Positions 43,553 through 53,250 of a stretch of 64,000 nucleotides of DNA are shown piece after piece. Location: positions 124,001-188,000 of the forward strand of contig LJIA01000010.1 in assembly GCA_001295775.1 (NCBI GenBank), in the 5' to 3' direction. Made by a program: the position numbers and the translations under genes. The notes beneath the pieces were generated by a model, which ran no database searches, had not been told where the DNA came from, and was given only the letters and a program-made list of their open reading frames with translations. Each line of letters opens with the position of its first letter. The stretch's first letter is position 1. This DNA comes from a beta proteobacterium AAP99 (GTDB lineage Bacteria > Pseudomonadota > Gammaproteobacteria > Burkholderiales > Burkholderiaceae_C).

Positions 43553-45457
43553 ATGTCCACCGAGCACAGCCAGTGGTCGCTGCTGTCGCAGCGTCGCTTT
43601 GCGCCGTTTTTCCTGACGCAGTTCTGCGGCGCGGCCAATGACAACATCTTCAAGTTCGCCTTCACGCTGCTGGTGACGTATCACGCCGCGGAGATCAATG
43701 CGGCCAATCCGGCGCTGGTGGTGAACCTGATCGCAGCGCTGTTCGTGCTGCCCTTCGTGCTGTTTTCGGCCACGAGCGGCCAGCTCAGCGATCGCTACGG
43801 GGTGACGCAGGTCATGCGTCTTGTGAAGGTCCTTGAAGTGGCCTTCATGCTGATCGGCGCGGTGGGCTTCATCACCAAGAACCTGCCGCTGCTGCTGGTG
43901 ACCACCTTTCTGATGGGGCTTCACTCCACGCTGTTCGGCCCGGCCAAGTTCGCGTATCTGCCTCAGCATCTGCGGCCTGATGAGATCGTGGGGGGCAACG
44001 GCTTGGTGGAAATGGGCACCTTTGTGGCCATCCTGCTGGGCACCATGGGGGCGGGCTTCCTGATGAAAAGCGAGCCGGGTGCTGCGGCAACGGGTGTCAC
44101 ACTGGCCGCTGCAACCACCTTGGTTGTGGCCTTCGTCGGATTGGCTGCCAGCCTGATGATCCCCAAGACCGCAGCGGTCGACGCCGCACTCAAGATCAAC
44201 TGGAACCCGTTTTCGGAGACCTGGCGCAATCTGAAACTGGCGCACAAGGACATCGTGGTCTTTCGCTCGCTCCTGGGCATCAGTTGGCTTTGGTTCTTCG
44301 GGGCGACCTTCCTGACGCAGTTCTCGGTGTTCTCCAAGGATGTGCTGGGCGGCAATGAAGGTGTGGTGACGCTGCTGCTGGCTGTGTTCTCGATCGGCAT
44401 CGGGATGGGCAGCGTGCTGTGTGAGCGGCTGTCGGGCCGCATGGTGGAGATCGGGCTGGTGCCCTTCGGCTCGATTGGCATGAGCGTGTTTGCCATCGAT
44501 CTCTACTTCGCCAGCCGCGGCCTGGCCCCTGTGGGGCAGGTGGGTGTGGGCGCGTTTCTGGCGAACTCCGCGCACTGGCGGGTGATCATCGACTTGTTCC
44601 TGCTGTCGATGTTTGCCGGCTTCTATTCCGTGCCGCTCTATGCCCTGATCCAGACTCGCGGCGAGGCCACGCACCGCTCGCGCATCATCGCCGCCAACAA
44701 CATCCTCAATGCACTGTTCATGGTGGTCAGCGCGGGCATGGGCGCGGTGCTGCTGGGCAAGATGGGCTTCACGATCCCGCAGCTCTTCCTGGTGACTGGC
44801 CTGCTCAATGCGCTGGTGGCGGCCTACATCTTCCTGCTGGTGCCGGAATTCCTGCTCCGCTTCATTGCCTGGATCCTGGTGCACACGATCTACCGCGTGA
44901 AGAAGGAAGACACCGATCGCATTCCGGCCACGGGGGCGGCCCTGCTCACGGCGAATCATGTGAGCTTTGTGGATGCCGTGGTGCTGATGGCGATCAGCCC
45001 GCGGCCGATCCGTTTCGTGATGGACCGCAACATCTTCCGCATCCCATTCCTCTCCTGGTTCTTCCGCACAGCCAAGGCGATTCCGATCTGTTCGGCCAAG
45101 GAGGACCCCGCGGTCTATCAGCGCGCCTTCGATGAGGTCAGCCGCGAGCTGCGCGATGGCGAGCTGGTGCTTATCTTCCCGGAGGGGGCCATCACCCACG
45201 ACGGCGAGATGGGCCCGTTCAAGGGCGGGGTGATGAAGATTCTGGAGCGTGACCCCGTACCTGTGGTGCCGATTGCCCTGCGCGGCTTTTGGGGCAGCTT
45301 CTTCTCGCGCAAGGATGGTCCGGCCATGAGCGCTCCGCTGCGTCGCGGCTTCAACACCAAGGTGGGCATTGCGGTCGGCCTGCCTGTGCAACCGGCAGCC
45401 GCGACGCCCGAGGGTCTGCGCGAAAGCACGCTCGCGCTGCGCGGCGACTGGAAGTAG
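43553..45457 (+). CDS. MFS transporter fused to 1-acylglycerol-phosphate acyltransferase (LplT-PlsC type)
   Basis: 634 residues. The first about 430 are a 12-helix MFS transporter (FLTQFCGAANDNIFKFAFTLLVTY at the start is the LplT lysophospholipid-transporter signature). The last about 200 are a PlsC-like acyltransferase with the HX4D-type motif NHVSFVDAV and FPEGAITHDG. Such fusions (LplT-Aas logic) bring lysophospholipid to the inner leaflet and reacylate it, repairing membranes. An acyl-ACP synthetase domain, as in E. coli Aas, is absent. The ATG at 43553 has GAGGGAG 8 bases upstream. It is followed 8 bases later by a LysE-family gene. Confidence 0.93.
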   Translation: MSTEHSQWSLLSQRRFAPFFLTQFCGAANDNIFKFAFTLLVTYHAAEINAANPALVVNLIAALFVLPFVLFSATSGQLSDRYGVTQVMRLVKVLEVAFMLIGAVGFITKNLPLLLVTTFLMGLHSTLFGPAKFAYLPQHLRPDEIVGGNGLVEMGTFVAILLGTMGAGFLMKSEPGAAATGVTLAAATTLVVAFVGLAASLMIPKTAAVDAALKINWNPFSETWRNLKLAHKDIVVFRSLLGISWLWFFGATFLTQFSVFSKDVLGGNEGVVTLLLAVFSIGIGMGSVLCERLSGRMVEIGLVPFGSIGMSVFAIDLYFASRGLAPVGQVGVGAFLANSAHWRVIIDLFLLSMFAGFYSVPLYALIQTRGEATHRSRIIAANNILNALFMVVSAGMGAVLLGKMGFTIPQLFLVTGLLNALVAAYIFLLVPEFLLRFIAWILVHTIYRVKKEDTDRIPATGAALLTANHVSFVDAVVLMAISPRPIRFVMDRNIFRIPFLSWFFRTAKAIPICSAKEDPAVYQRAFDEVSRELRDGELVLIFPEGAITHDGEMGPFKGGVMKILERDPVPVVPIALRGFWGSFFSRKDGPAMSAPLRRGFNTKVGIAVGLPVQPAAATPEGLRESTLALRGDWK

Positions 45458-45465
45458 CCCAGCGG

Positions 45466-46062
45466 ATGCTCGCAGACTGGCTGGCGGTCTTTGCCTTTCT
45501 GGCGGCGGGCACGATCACGCCCGGCGCCAACACCGCCGTCTCCACGGTGCTGGGCGTCAATTACGGGGTACGTGGGGCACTGCCGTTCATCCTTGGGGTG
45601 ACGCTCGGTTTTGCAGCCGCCTACGCGGTCACAGCGGCCGGCCTCGCCGCGGTGCTGGATGCCCATCCGTCGCTGCGGATCGGATTGCTGCTGGCGGGCA
45701 CGGCCTACATGGTGTGGCTGGCCTGGAAGATCGCCAAGACCCGTGTGCTGGTGCAGAAGGAAGCCCACGCGAACATCGGCGTAGGCGCCGGGCTGCTCAA
45801 CTGCCTGCTGAACGCCAAGATCTGGATGCTGGCGCTGACCGCCATCGCCCAGACGCCGCACAACACCGTGGCATGGCACGCCGCAGTGCTGGCGGGCTTC
45901 GCATTCAACGGCCTGATCACCAATCTCGTCTGGGCGTGGATTGGTGCGCAGCTGCGCGAGTGGCTTGCCATCGGTGCGCGCCTTGCTTGGTTCAACCGGG
46001 CGATGGCGCTTGCACTGGTTGCCGTGGCGCTGTGGCTCGCGCTGAAGGGATGGCCGGCATAA
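45466..46062 (+). CDS. LysE/RhtB-family amino-acid exporter
   Basis: 198 residues, about six transmembrane helices. Typical LysE-family opening: [40 protein letters not shown], with the conserved TPGxNT, and [22 protein letters not shown] in the middle (the family's NPK-type motif). It would export an amino acid such as lysine, homoserine or threonine; the substrate is not readable from sequence. The ATG at 45466 is 8 bases past the previous stop and lacks a strong ribosome-binding site of its own. An upstream in-frame reading lies within the acyltransferase gene and is not used. Confidence 0.88.
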   Translation: MLADWLAVFAFLAAGTITPGANTAVSTVLGVNYGVRGALPFILGVTLGFAAAYAVTAAGLAAVLDAHPSLRIGLLLAGTAYMVWLAWKIAKTRVLVQKEAHANIGVGAGLLNCLLNAKIWMLALTAIAQTPHNTVAWHAAVLAGFAFNGLITNLVWAWIGAQLREWLAIGARLAWFNRAMALALVAVALWLALKGWPA

Positions 46063-46087
46063 TGCCCGACGAGGAGATCAGGGTTCC

Positions 46088-47191
46088 ATGTCAGGCAGCA
46101 CCTTCGGCAAGCTCTTTGCAGTCACGAACTTCGGCGAGTCGCATGGCCCGGCCATCGGCTGCGTGATCGACGGCTGCCCGCCGGGGCTGGCGCTGTCCGA
46201 GGCGGACATGCAGCCGGATCTGGACCGCCGCAAGCCGGGCACCTCGCGCCACGTCACGCAGCGCCAGGAAGACGACCGCGTGGAGATCCTTTCCGGTGTC
46301 TTCGAAGGCAAGACCACGGGCGCACCGATCTGCCTGCTGATCCGCAATACGGATCAGCGCAGCAAGGACTACGGCAACATCCTCGACACCTTCCGTCCGG
46401 GCCATGCCGACTACACCTACTGGATGAAGTACGGCATCCGCGATCCGCGCGGCGGCGGTCGGTCCTCGGCTCGGCTCACCGCGCCCATGGTCGCGGCCGG
46501 TGCGGTGGCCAAGAAGTGGCTGGCCGAGCACTTCGGCACGCAGATCCGTGGGCGCATGAGTGCGGTGGGTGAACTGGAGGTGGGCTTCGAGGATTGGGCT
46601 CACGTGCCCAACAACCCCTTCTTTGCAGCCGTGGCCGATGTGTCTGCGCTCGAGAGCTACATGGACGCCCTGCGCAAGGCCGGCGACAGCTGCGGCGCAC
46701 GCATTCATGTGGAGGCCACCGGTGTGCCGGTTGGCCTGGGTGCGCCGCTGTATGACCGGCTCGATGCTGACATTGCCTACGCAATGATGGGCATCAACGC
46801 CGTCAAGGGCGTGGAGATCGGTGCGGGCTTTGCCAGCGTCGCGCAGCGCGGCAGCGAGCATGGCGACGAGATGAGCGCCACCGGCTTCGCCAGCAACAAC
46901 GCAGGCGGCGTGCTGGGCGGCATCTCCACCGGCCAGCCGGTCACGGTGAACATCGCCATCAAGCCGACCAGTTCCATCCGCACCCCCAAGGCCAGCATCA
47001 CCCGCAGCGGTGAAGCGACCACGGTGGAAACCTTCGGCCGCCACGACCCCTGCGTGGGCATCCGCGCCACGCCGATTGCCGAAGCCATGCTCGCGCTCGT
47101 GCTGATGGACCACGCGCTGCTGCATCGCGCCCAGTGCGCGGATGTGAAGGTGGGGACGCCGGACATCGCTGCTCGCCAGCAAGACGCATAG
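46088..47191 (+). CDS. aroC: Chorismate synthase
   Basis: 367 residues. It converts EPSP to chorismate with reduced FMN at the end of the shikimate pathway. Signatures: [77 protein letters not shown] and [20 protein letters not shown]. The ATG at 46088 is standard. The downstream gap holds a REP-like repeat. LysE-family and aroC genes are 25 bases apart and may share a transcript. Confidence 0.97.
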   Translation: MSGSTFGKLFAVTNFGESHGPAIGCVIDGCPPGLALSEADMQPDLDRRKPGTSRHVTQRQEDDRVEILSGVFEGKTTGAPICLLIRNTDQRSKDYGNILDTFRPGHADYTYWMKYGIRDPRGGGRSSARLTAPMVAAGAVAKKWLAEHFGTQIRGRMSAVGELEVGFEDWAHVPNNPFFAAVADVSALESYMDALRKAGDSCGARIHVEATGVPVGLGAPLYDRLDADIAYAMMGINAVKGVEIGAGFASVAQRGSEHGDEMSATGFASNNAGGVLGGISTGQPVTVNIAIKPTSSIRTPKASITRSGEATTVETFGRHDPCVGIRATPIAEAMLALVLMDHALLHRAQCADVKVGTPDIAARQQDA

Positions 47192-47214
47192 GCGGCGGGT
47201 AGTGTCTGCAGTGC

Positions 47215-47274
47215 CTTTCCGCTTGTCCTATGCGGATCTTCAGCCACTTTGGTCTGAAGATCCGCTCCCAGAGC
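47215..47274 (+). repeat. REP-like hairpin repeat, copy 5
   Basis: CTTTCCGCTTGTCCTAT then a perfect 12-base stem GCGGATCTTCAG (47232-47243) with CTGAAGATCCGC (47254-47265), loop CCACTTTGGT, and tail TCCCAGAGCC. This is the best-preserved copy. It is 23 bases after aroC. Confidence 0.9.
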
Positions 47275-47311
47275 CGATCTCGCTATTCCCGTCCGGGCTA
47301 GAGCATCGCGC

Positions 47312-48487
47312 ATGAGCGTTGCCATGAGCGCTGGTGCGCGCGCGGTCGCGGCCTATCTGTTTGCCTACTTCGCCTATGTGGGGCTGACCAACCCCTACAT
47401 GCCGCTGTACGCCGACCACCTCGGCTACACGGCCGCGCAGATCGGCTACCTCACAGCCGCCATGCAGGCGCTGCGGATCGTGCTGCCCAACATCTGGGGG
47501 CATGTGGCGGACACCACCGGCCGGCCGGAGCGGCTCATGGCCGCCACGGCGCTGACGGCGGCCGTGCTGTTTGCAGGCTTCCTGTTCGTGGAGCAGTTCT
47601 GGGCCTTTTTTGTGGTCATGATGCTCGTGCAGCTCTTCGTGTCTGCCCAGGCGCCGTTGGCCGAGACCCTGGCCGTGGACGCGCTCAAGGGCGACATTTC
47701 CCTCTACGGCCGGCTGCGCCTGTGGGGCTCGCTGGGCTTCGTGGTGCTGGTGCTGGCCGGCGGGCCCTTCTTCGAGTGGGCCGGCATCGGCTGGTGGCCG
47801 CAGGCGGGGCTGCTTTTGATCGTCATCGTGGTGCTGGCCGCTGTGCGCATCCCCGGCAGCGGGCAAGTGCATGACCATTCGGCGGCGCCCTCGTTCTGGG
47901 GGCAACTGAAGCGGCCCGACGTGGCCTTCTACTTCGCCTCCGCCTTCTTCATGGTGGCTGCGCACTCGGCCATGTACGCCTTCTATTCGCTGTACCTGGA
48001 TCGCCATGGCTACAGCAAGGCCATGATCGGCTTCCTGTGGGCGGTGGGCGTGGTCTTCGAGATCGCCGTGTTCTGGACGCAGCGGCGCTGGATCACCAAC
48101 GCGTCCCTCTACGGGCTGCTGCTTGTGAGTCTGGCCGTGGCGGTGCCACGCTTTGCGCTGATTGCCGCCTTCCCGAGTTCATTGCCTTTGCTGCTGCTGG
48201 CCGCCGCGCTGCACGCCATAACCTTTGCCGTGCACCACAGCTGCTGCATCGGCATCCTGCAGCGCTGGTTTGCCGGCGCACTGGCCGCCCGCGGTCAGGC
48301 GACCTACTTCAGTGTGTCCTACGGTGTCGGCGGTACGGTTGGCGCCTTGGCTGCCTCGCGGCTGTGGGAAGGCATCGCGCCCTCGGCCGCGTTCTGGATG
48401 GCCAGCGTGCTCTGTGCGCTGGGGCTGGTGACGGGCTACCTGAGCATGCGTGCGCATCGCCGCTTCGCCGATGAATCGGGCGCCTGA
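47312..48487 (+). CDS. MFS permease (MFS_1-like, phenylpropionate-permease type)
   Basis: 391 residues, 12 hydrophobic helices. The N-terminus (YLFAYFAYVGLTNPYMPLYADHLGYTAAQIGYLTA) and the PNIWGHVADTTGRPERLM loop match the PPP/HcaT-like MFS group. LAETLAVDALKGDISLYGRLRLWGSLGFVV is also typical. Substrate unknown; no aromatic catabolic genes are adjacent. A second ATG (MSAGARA) 4 codons in is possible. It is followed by a hairpin and the leuC gene. Confidence 0.9.
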   Translation: MSVAMSAGARAVAAYLFAYFAYVGLTNPYMPLYADHLGYTAAQIGYLTAAMQALRIVLPNIWGHVADTTGRPERLMAATALTAAVLFAGFLFVEQFWAFFVVMMLVQLFVSAQAPLAETLAVDALKGDISLYGRLRLWGSLGFVVLVLAGGPFFEWAGIGWWPQAGLLLIVIVVLAAVRIPGSGQVHDHSAAPSFWGQLKRPDVAFYFASAFFMVAAHSAMYAFYSLYLDRHGYSKAMIGFLWAVGVVFEIAVFWTQRRWITNASLYGLLLVSLAVAVPRFALIAAFPSSLPLLLLAAALHAITFAVHHSCCIGILQRWFAGALAARGQATYFSVSYGVGGTVGALAASRLWEGIAPSAAFWMASVLCALGLVTGYLSMRAHRRFADESGA

Positions 48488-48500
48488 CAAGGCTTGGCCG

Positions 48501-48521
48501 AACTGACGTTTGCGTCAGTTT
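48501..48521 (+). terminator. Hairpin after MFS permease gene
   Basis: Perfect stem AACTGACG (48501-48508), loop TTTG, CGTCAGTT (48513-48520), then T. Only a short U-tract, so termination may be partial. It lies 13 bases after the stop and 50 before leuC. Confidence 0.5.
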
Positions 48522-48571
48522 GGGCTCAGGGTGCTGCTGCATAATCGACCGCTGCACTGCAGCAAAGCACC

Positions 48572-49993
48572 ATGGCCAAGACCCTCTACGACAAGCTCTG
48601 GGACGCGCACCTCGTCCACCAGGAAGACGACGGCACCGCGCTGATCTACATCGACCGCCACCTGGTTCATGAAGTGACCAGCCCGCAGGCCTTCGAGGGG
48701 CTGCGTCAGGCCGGGCGTACGCCTTGGCGCGTATCGAGCATCGTGGCCACGGCAGACCACAACACCCCCACGACCGGCTGGGACAAGGGCCTGGATGGCG
48801 TGGTCGATCCCGTGAGCCGCGAGCAGATCGTGACGCTGGATGCCAACATCAAACAGTTTGGTGCCGCGGCCTACTTCCCGTTCCTGTCCAGGCAGCAGGG
48901 CATCGTTCACGTGATGGGCCCGGAGCAGGGCGCCACGCTGCCCGGTATGACTGTGGTGTGCGGCGACTCCCACACCTCCACGCACGGCGCCTTCGGTGCG
49001 CTGGCGCACGGCATCGGCACAAGCGAGGTCGAGCACGTCCTCGCGACGCAGTGCCTGCTCGCCAAGAAGGCGAAGAACATGCTCATACGCGTCGATGGCA
49101 AGCTGGCCCCGGGCGTGTCGGGCAAAGATGTCGTGCTGGCCATCATCGGCAGGATCGGCACGGCCGGCGGCACGGGTTACACCATCGAATTCGCCGGCAG
49201 CGCCATCCGCAGTCTGTCGATGGAAGGGCGCATGACGGTGTGCAACATGGCCATCGAAGCCGGCGCCCGCGCCGGTCTGGTCGCTGTAGACGACAAGACG
49301 ATCGAGTACGTGAAGGGCCGCCCCTTTGCGCCCCAAGGCGTGGCCTGGGAGCAGGCGGTGGCGCACTGGCGCAGCCTGCATAGCGACGAGGGCGCACACT
49401 TCGACAAGATCGTGGACCTGCGTGCCGAGGAGATCCGCCCGCAGGTCACTTGGGGCACTTCGCCCGAGATGGTGGTGGGCATTGACGGCCGCGTGCCGGA
49501 CCCGGACCGTGAGAGCGATCCGACCCGGCGCAGCGGCTACGAGCGCGCGCTGACCTACATGGGGCTCGAACCCGACACGCCGATCGACGCCATTCGCATC
49601 GACAAGGTCTTCATCGGCTCCTGCACCAACTCGCGCATCGAAGATCTGCGCGAGGCCGCGGGTGTGGTGCGCAAGCTGGGCAAGCGCGTGGCCGGCAACG
49701 TGAAGCTGGCCATGGTGGTGCCGGGCTCGGGTCTGGTGAAAGCCCAGGCCGAGGCCGAAGGCCTGCACACGGTCTTTCGCAATGCAGGCTTCGAGTGGCG
49801 CGAGCCCGGCTGCTCGATGTGTCTGGCCATGAACGCCGACAAGCTTGAGCCGGGTGAGCGCTGCGCCTCCACGAGCAACCGGAACTTCGAGGGTCGCCAA
49901 GGCGCCGGGGGCCGCACGCATCTGGTCAGCCCGGCCATGGCGGCTGCGGCCGCCATCGAAGGCCGCTTTGTCGATGTCAGCCGGGTGATGTAA
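48572..49993 (+). CDS. leuC: 3-isopropylmalate dehydratase large subunit
   Basis: 473 residues. With LeuD it isomerises 2- to 3-isopropylmalate via a [4Fe-4S] cluster (aconitase family). Cluster ligands: Cys in [15 protein letters not shown] region, [15 protein letters not shown] and GCSMCLAMN. It opens with [12 protein letters not shown], as usual. A CATAAT at 48540-48545 could be a -10 box; the -35 (AGTTTG, 48517-48522) is weak and overlaps the upstream hairpin. leuD starts 2 bases after its stop. No leucine-rich leader peptide is seen. Confidence 0.97.
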   Translation: MAKTLYDKLWDAHLVHQEDDGTALIYIDRHLVHEVTSPQAFEGLRQAGRTPWRVSSIVATADHNTPTTGWDKGLDGVVDPVSREQIVTLDANIKQFGAAAYFPFLSRQQGIVHVMGPEQGATLPGMTVVCGDSHTSTHGAFGALAHGIGTSEVEHVLATQCLLAKKAKNMLIRVDGKLAPGVSGKDVVLAIIGRIGTAGGTGYTIEFAGSAIRSLSMEGRMTVCNMAIEAGARAGLVAVDDKTIEYVKGRPFAPQGVAWEQAVAHWRSLHSDEGAHFDKIVDLRAEEIRPQVTWGTSPEMVVGIDGRVPDPDRESDPTRRSGYERALTYMGLEPDTPIDAIRIDKVFIGSCTNSRIEDLREAAGVVRKLGKRVAGNVKLAMVVPGSGLVKAQAEAEGLHTVFRNAGFEWREPGCSMCLAMNADKLEPGERCASTSNRNFEGRQGAGGRTHLVSPAMAAAAAIEGRFVDVSRVM

Positions 49994-49995
49994 GC

Positions 49996-50655
49996 ATGGA
50001 TAAATTCACCGTACATACCGGGCTGGTGGCACCGCTGGATCGCGCCAATGTCGATACGGACGCCATCATCCCCAAGCAGTTTCTCAAGTCGATCCGCAAG
50101 ACCGGCTTCGGCCCCAATCTGTTCGACGAGTGGCGCTACCTGGACCGTGGCGAACCCGGCCGGGATAACAGCAGCCGCCCGCTGAACCCGGACTTCGTGC
50201 TCAATCAGCCGCGCTATCAGGGTGCAAGCGTGCTGCTGGCCCGCAAGAACTTCGGCTGCGGCTCCAGCCGCGAGCACGCCCCCTGGGCCCTGCAGCAGTA
50301 CGGCTTTGCCGCGGTGATCGCGCCGAGCTTTGCCGACATCTTCTTCACCAACTGCTACAAGAACGGTCTGCTGCCCATCGTGCTCACCGAGCTTGAGGTG
50401 GATCATCTCTTCAACGAGACGGCGGCATTCAACGGCTACCAGCTCACCGTCGATCTGGCGGAGCAAGTCGTGATCACGCCGGACGGACGCCGCTATGCCT
50501 TCGAGATCGACGCCTTCCGCAAGTACTGCCTGATCAATGGCTTCGACGATATCGGCCTGACCCTGCGCCATGCCGACAAGATCCGCGCCTTCGAAGCGCA
50601 CCGTCTGGCCACGCAACCCTGGCTCGCGCCGACCCAACCGCAAATCATTCGATGA
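49996..50655 (+). CDS. leuD: 3-isopropylmalate dehydratase small subunit
   Basis: 219 residues, normal length. It forms the heterodimer with LeuC. Characteristic stretches: [50 protein letters not shown] and [13 protein letters not shown]. Start 2 bases after leuC, end overlapping leuB by 4 bases (ATGA). Confidence 0.97.
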   Translation: MDKFTVHTGLVAPLDRANVDTDAIIPKQFLKSIRKTGFGPNLFDEWRYLDRGEPGRDNSSRPLNPDFVLNQPRYQGASVLLARKNFGCGSSREHAPWALQQYGFAAVIAPSFADIFFTNCYKNGLLPIVLTELEVDHLFNETAAFNGYQLTVDLAEQVVITPDGRRYAFEIDAFRKYCLINGFDDIGLTLRHADKIRAFEAHRLATQPWLAPTQPQIIR

Positions 50656-51755
50656 CGCTCAAGATCGCAGTTCTGCCTGGTGACGGCATCGGCACCGAAA
50701 TCGTTACGCAAGCCATCGCGGTACTGGATGCGCTGGGCCTGCCCGTGGAGTACGGCCACGCACCGGTCGGGGGCGCGGCCTACGAGGCGCATGGCCACCC
50801 GCTGCCGGAATCGACGCTTGAGGTCTGCCGCAAGGCGGACGCCATCCTGTTCGGCGCCGTGGGCGACTGGAAATACGACACGCTGGAGCGCAAGCTGCGC
50901 CCGGAGCAGGCGATTCTGGGGCTGCGCAAGCAGTTCGGACTGTTTGCCAACTTTCGCCCGGCGATCCTCTACCCGGAACTCGCCAACGCGTCTTCGCTCA
51001 AGCCCGAAGTGGTTGCCGGCTTGGACATCCTCATCATCCGCGAACTGACCGGCGACATTTATTTCGGCCAGCCGCGTGGCCGCCGAGCCAGCCCGGACGG
51101 CGAGTTTGCTGGTGCCCCAGAGGCTTTTGACACCATGCGCTACTCACGCCCGGAAATCGAGCGGATCGCCCATGTGGCCTTCGGCGCCGCCCGCAAGCGC
51201 GGCAAACGCCTGACCAGCGTGGACAAGGCCAATGTCCTGGAGACCTTCCAGTTCTGGAAGGGCATCATGATCGAGGTCTCCGCGCAGTATCCGGACGTGA
51301 TCCTGGACCACATGTATGTCGACAATGCCGCCATGCAGCTGGTCAAGGCGCCCAAGAAGTTCGACGTGATCGTGACCGGCAACATGTTCGGCGACATCCT
51401 GTCCGACGAGGCCGCCATGCTCACGGGCTCGATCGGCATGCTGCCCAGTGCCTCGCTCAACGCCCGCAACTTCGGCCTGTATGAGCCGAGCCACGGCTCG
51501 GCGCCGGACATCGCTGGCAAGGGTGTGGCCAACCCGCTGGCCACCATCCTGTCGGCGGCTATGATGCTTCGATACACATTCAACCGGCCCGACGCGGCCG
51601 ACACGATCGAATCCGCCGTGAAGTCTGTTCTCGCCCAAGGTCTGCGCACCGCAGACATCTTCGAAGCCGGTACCACCAAGGTGGGCACGGCTGAGATGGG
51701 CGCGGCCGTCGTTTCCGCCGTCAAAGCGGGCAAAACCATTTCGAAAGAGACCTGA
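50652..51755 (+). CDS. leuB: 3-isopropylmalate dehydrogenase
   Basis: 367 residues. NAD-dependent oxidative decarboxylation of 3-isopropylmalate in leucine synthesis. Features: [87 protein letters not shown] and [20 protein letters not shown]. Third gene of leuCDB. A terminator follows, so asd has separate transcription or read-through. Confidence 0.97.
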   Translation: MTLKIAVLPGDGIGTEIVTQAIAVLDALGLPVEYGHAPVGGAAYEAHGHPLPESTLEVCRKADAILFGAVGDWKYDTLERKLRPEQAILGLRKQFGLFANFRPAILYPELANASSLKPEVVAGLDILIIRELTGDIYFGQPRGRRASPDGEFAGAPEAFDTMRYSRPEIERIAHVAFGAARKRGKRLTSVDKANVLETFQFWKGIMIEVSAQYPDVILDHMYVDNAAMQLVKAPKKFDVIVTGNMFGDILSDEAAMLTGSIGMLPSASLNARNFGLYEPSHGSAPDIAGKGVANPLATILSAAMMLRYTFNRPDAADTIESAVKSVLAQGLRTADIFEAGTTKVGTAEMGAAVVSAVKAGKTISKET

Positions 51756-51777
51756 GACCTCAGGCGGCCCCCTTGTG

Positions 51778-51823
51778 ACTCCTCCATCGAGCCCACAAGC
51801 GGGCTGCGGGTGGGGGAGTTTTC
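51778..51823 (+). terminator. Terminator after leuB
   Basis: ACTCC (51778-51782) with GGAGT (51815-51819), inner GAGCCC/GGGCT, then TTTTC. The stem is interrupted but ends in a T-run; it lies 22 bases after leuB. Confidence 0.6.
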
Positions 51824-51855
51824 ATTTGTGGAGCTGATTTGAGAGGAAGGGGTAG

Positions 51856-52983
51856 ATGATGAAGAAGGTAGGGCTGATCGGTTGGCGCGGCATGGTGGGT
51901 TCGGTGCTGATGCAGCGGATGCAGGAAGAGGGCGACTTCGCCCATTTCGAGCCGGTGTTCTTTTCCACGAGCAGCGCCGGCGGCGATGCGCCGAAGTTTG
52001 CGCCGGCCACCACGGTCGAAACGCGGCTTCAGAACGCCTATGACATCGAGGCGCTGAAGAAGCTGGACATCATCATCACCTGCCAGGGCGGCGACTACAC
52101 GACCGAGGTGTTCGAGAAGCTGCGAGCCGCCGGCTGGAGCGGCCACTGGATCGACGCCGCATCGACCCTGCGCATGAAGGATGACGCCGTGATCATCCTC
52201 GACCCGGTCAACATGGACGTCATCAAGCGCGCCATGGATGCCGGCGGCCGCAACTGGATCGGTGGCAACTGCACCGTGAGCTGCATGCTCATGGGTCTGG
52301 GTGCCCTGTTCAATGCCGGGCTGGTGGAATGGATGACCTCCATGACCTACCAGGCGGCCAGTGGCGGCGGCGCACAGCACATGCGCGAGCTGCTCACGCA
52401 GTACGGCACGCTGAATGCCGAAGTGAAGAGCCTGCTTGATGACCCAGCGAGCGCGATTCTGGAGATCGACCGCAAGGTCATCGCCAAGCAGCGCAGCTTC
52501 AGCGATGCCGAGAAGGCCAACTTTGGCGTGCCGCTGGGCGGAAGCCTGATTCCCTGGATCGACAAGGATCTGGGTAATGGCATGTCCCGTGAAGAGTGGA
52601 AGGGCGGGGCGGAGACCAACAAGATTCTGGGCCGCACCAGCAACGATCAGATTCCGATCGACGGCCTGTGCGTGCGCATCGGGGCCATGCGCTGCCACAG
52701 CCAGGCGCTGACGCTCAAGCTCACGCGCGACGTGCCGGTGGACGAAATCGAAGGCATGATCCGCGACAGCAACGCTTGGGCCAAGGTTGTTCCGAATACC
52801 CGCGAGGCGAGCATCGTCGATCTGACGCCGGTGGCCGTGACCGGCACGCTGACGATTCCAGTTGGTCGTATTCGCAAGCTGGCGATGGGCCCGCAGTATC
52901 TGGGTGCCTTCACCATTGGCGACCAGCTGCTCTGGGGCGCCGCCGAGCCGCTGCGCCGAATGCTGCGTCTGCTGCTGGCATGA
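51856..52983 (+). CDS. asd: Aspartate-semialdehyde dehydrogenase
   Basis: 375 residues. It reduces aspartyl phosphate to aspartate semialdehyde for lysine, threonine, methionine and diaminopimelate. NADP site [18 protein letters not shown], phosphate-binding [14 protein letters not shown], active Cys in [15 protein letters not shown], and [14 protein letters not shown] with the catalytic His. Two adjacent ATG codons (51856 and 51859) are possible starts; GAGGAAGGGG lies upstream. The leuB-asd-fimV order is typical of betaproteobacteria. Confidence 0.97.
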   Translation: MMKKVGLIGWRGMVGSVLMQRMQEEGDFAHFEPVFFSTSSAGGDAPKFAPATTVETRLQNAYDIEALKKLDIIITCQGGDYTTEVFEKLRAAGWSGHWIDAASTLRMKDDAVIILDPVNMDVIKRAMDAGGRNWIGGNCTVSCMLMGLGALFNAGLVEWMTSMTYQAASGGGAQHMRELLTQYGTLNAEVKSLLDDPASAILEIDRKVIAKQRSFSDAEKANFGVPLGGSLIPWIDKDLGNGMSREEWKGGAETNKILGRTSNDQIPIDGLCVRIGAMRCHSQALTLKLTRDVPVDEIEGMIRDSNAWAKVVPNTREASIVDLTPVAVTGTLTIPVGRIRKLAMGPQYLGAFTIGDQLLWGAAEPLRRMLRLLLA

Positions 52984-52990
52984 TCTCTTG

Positions 52991-53039
52991 GCCCGAACCT
53001 GCACGTTCGCCAAACGCGCGGGTTCGGGCATTTGCGAAC
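52991..53039 (+). terminator. Hairpin after asd
   Basis: Nine-pair stem GCCCGAACC (52991-52999) with GGTTCGGGC (53031-53039), starting 8 bases past asd. U-tract is poor (ATTTG), and the loop is long. A second short hairpin GTTGCCG-GT-CGGCAAC lies at 53059-53074. Confidence 0.5.
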
Positions 53040-53250
53040 AGTTGACTCGCCGTCAAGCGTTGCCGGTCGGCAACATTTGCTCACACCCCTTCGGTGTAGG
53101 CTCTACAGGTAGTGCAGCATTAAGCAACAGGACACTAGGCAAAGCGTCGAGAAAGTCTTGCGAGACTACTTAAGATTGCCGCCGTAAGTCCTTGAAGTTA
53201 TGCTGAAAGTCCAGAAGAACGACATCCCGGGGTGGGTTGTGGCATCACAC

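Noticed and set aside
43436-45391. 651-codon open frame opposite the MFS-acyltransferase gene
   Set aside because: Low-complexity His/Gln/Arg composition typical of antisense GC-rich frames; the plus-strand gene has convincing motifs.
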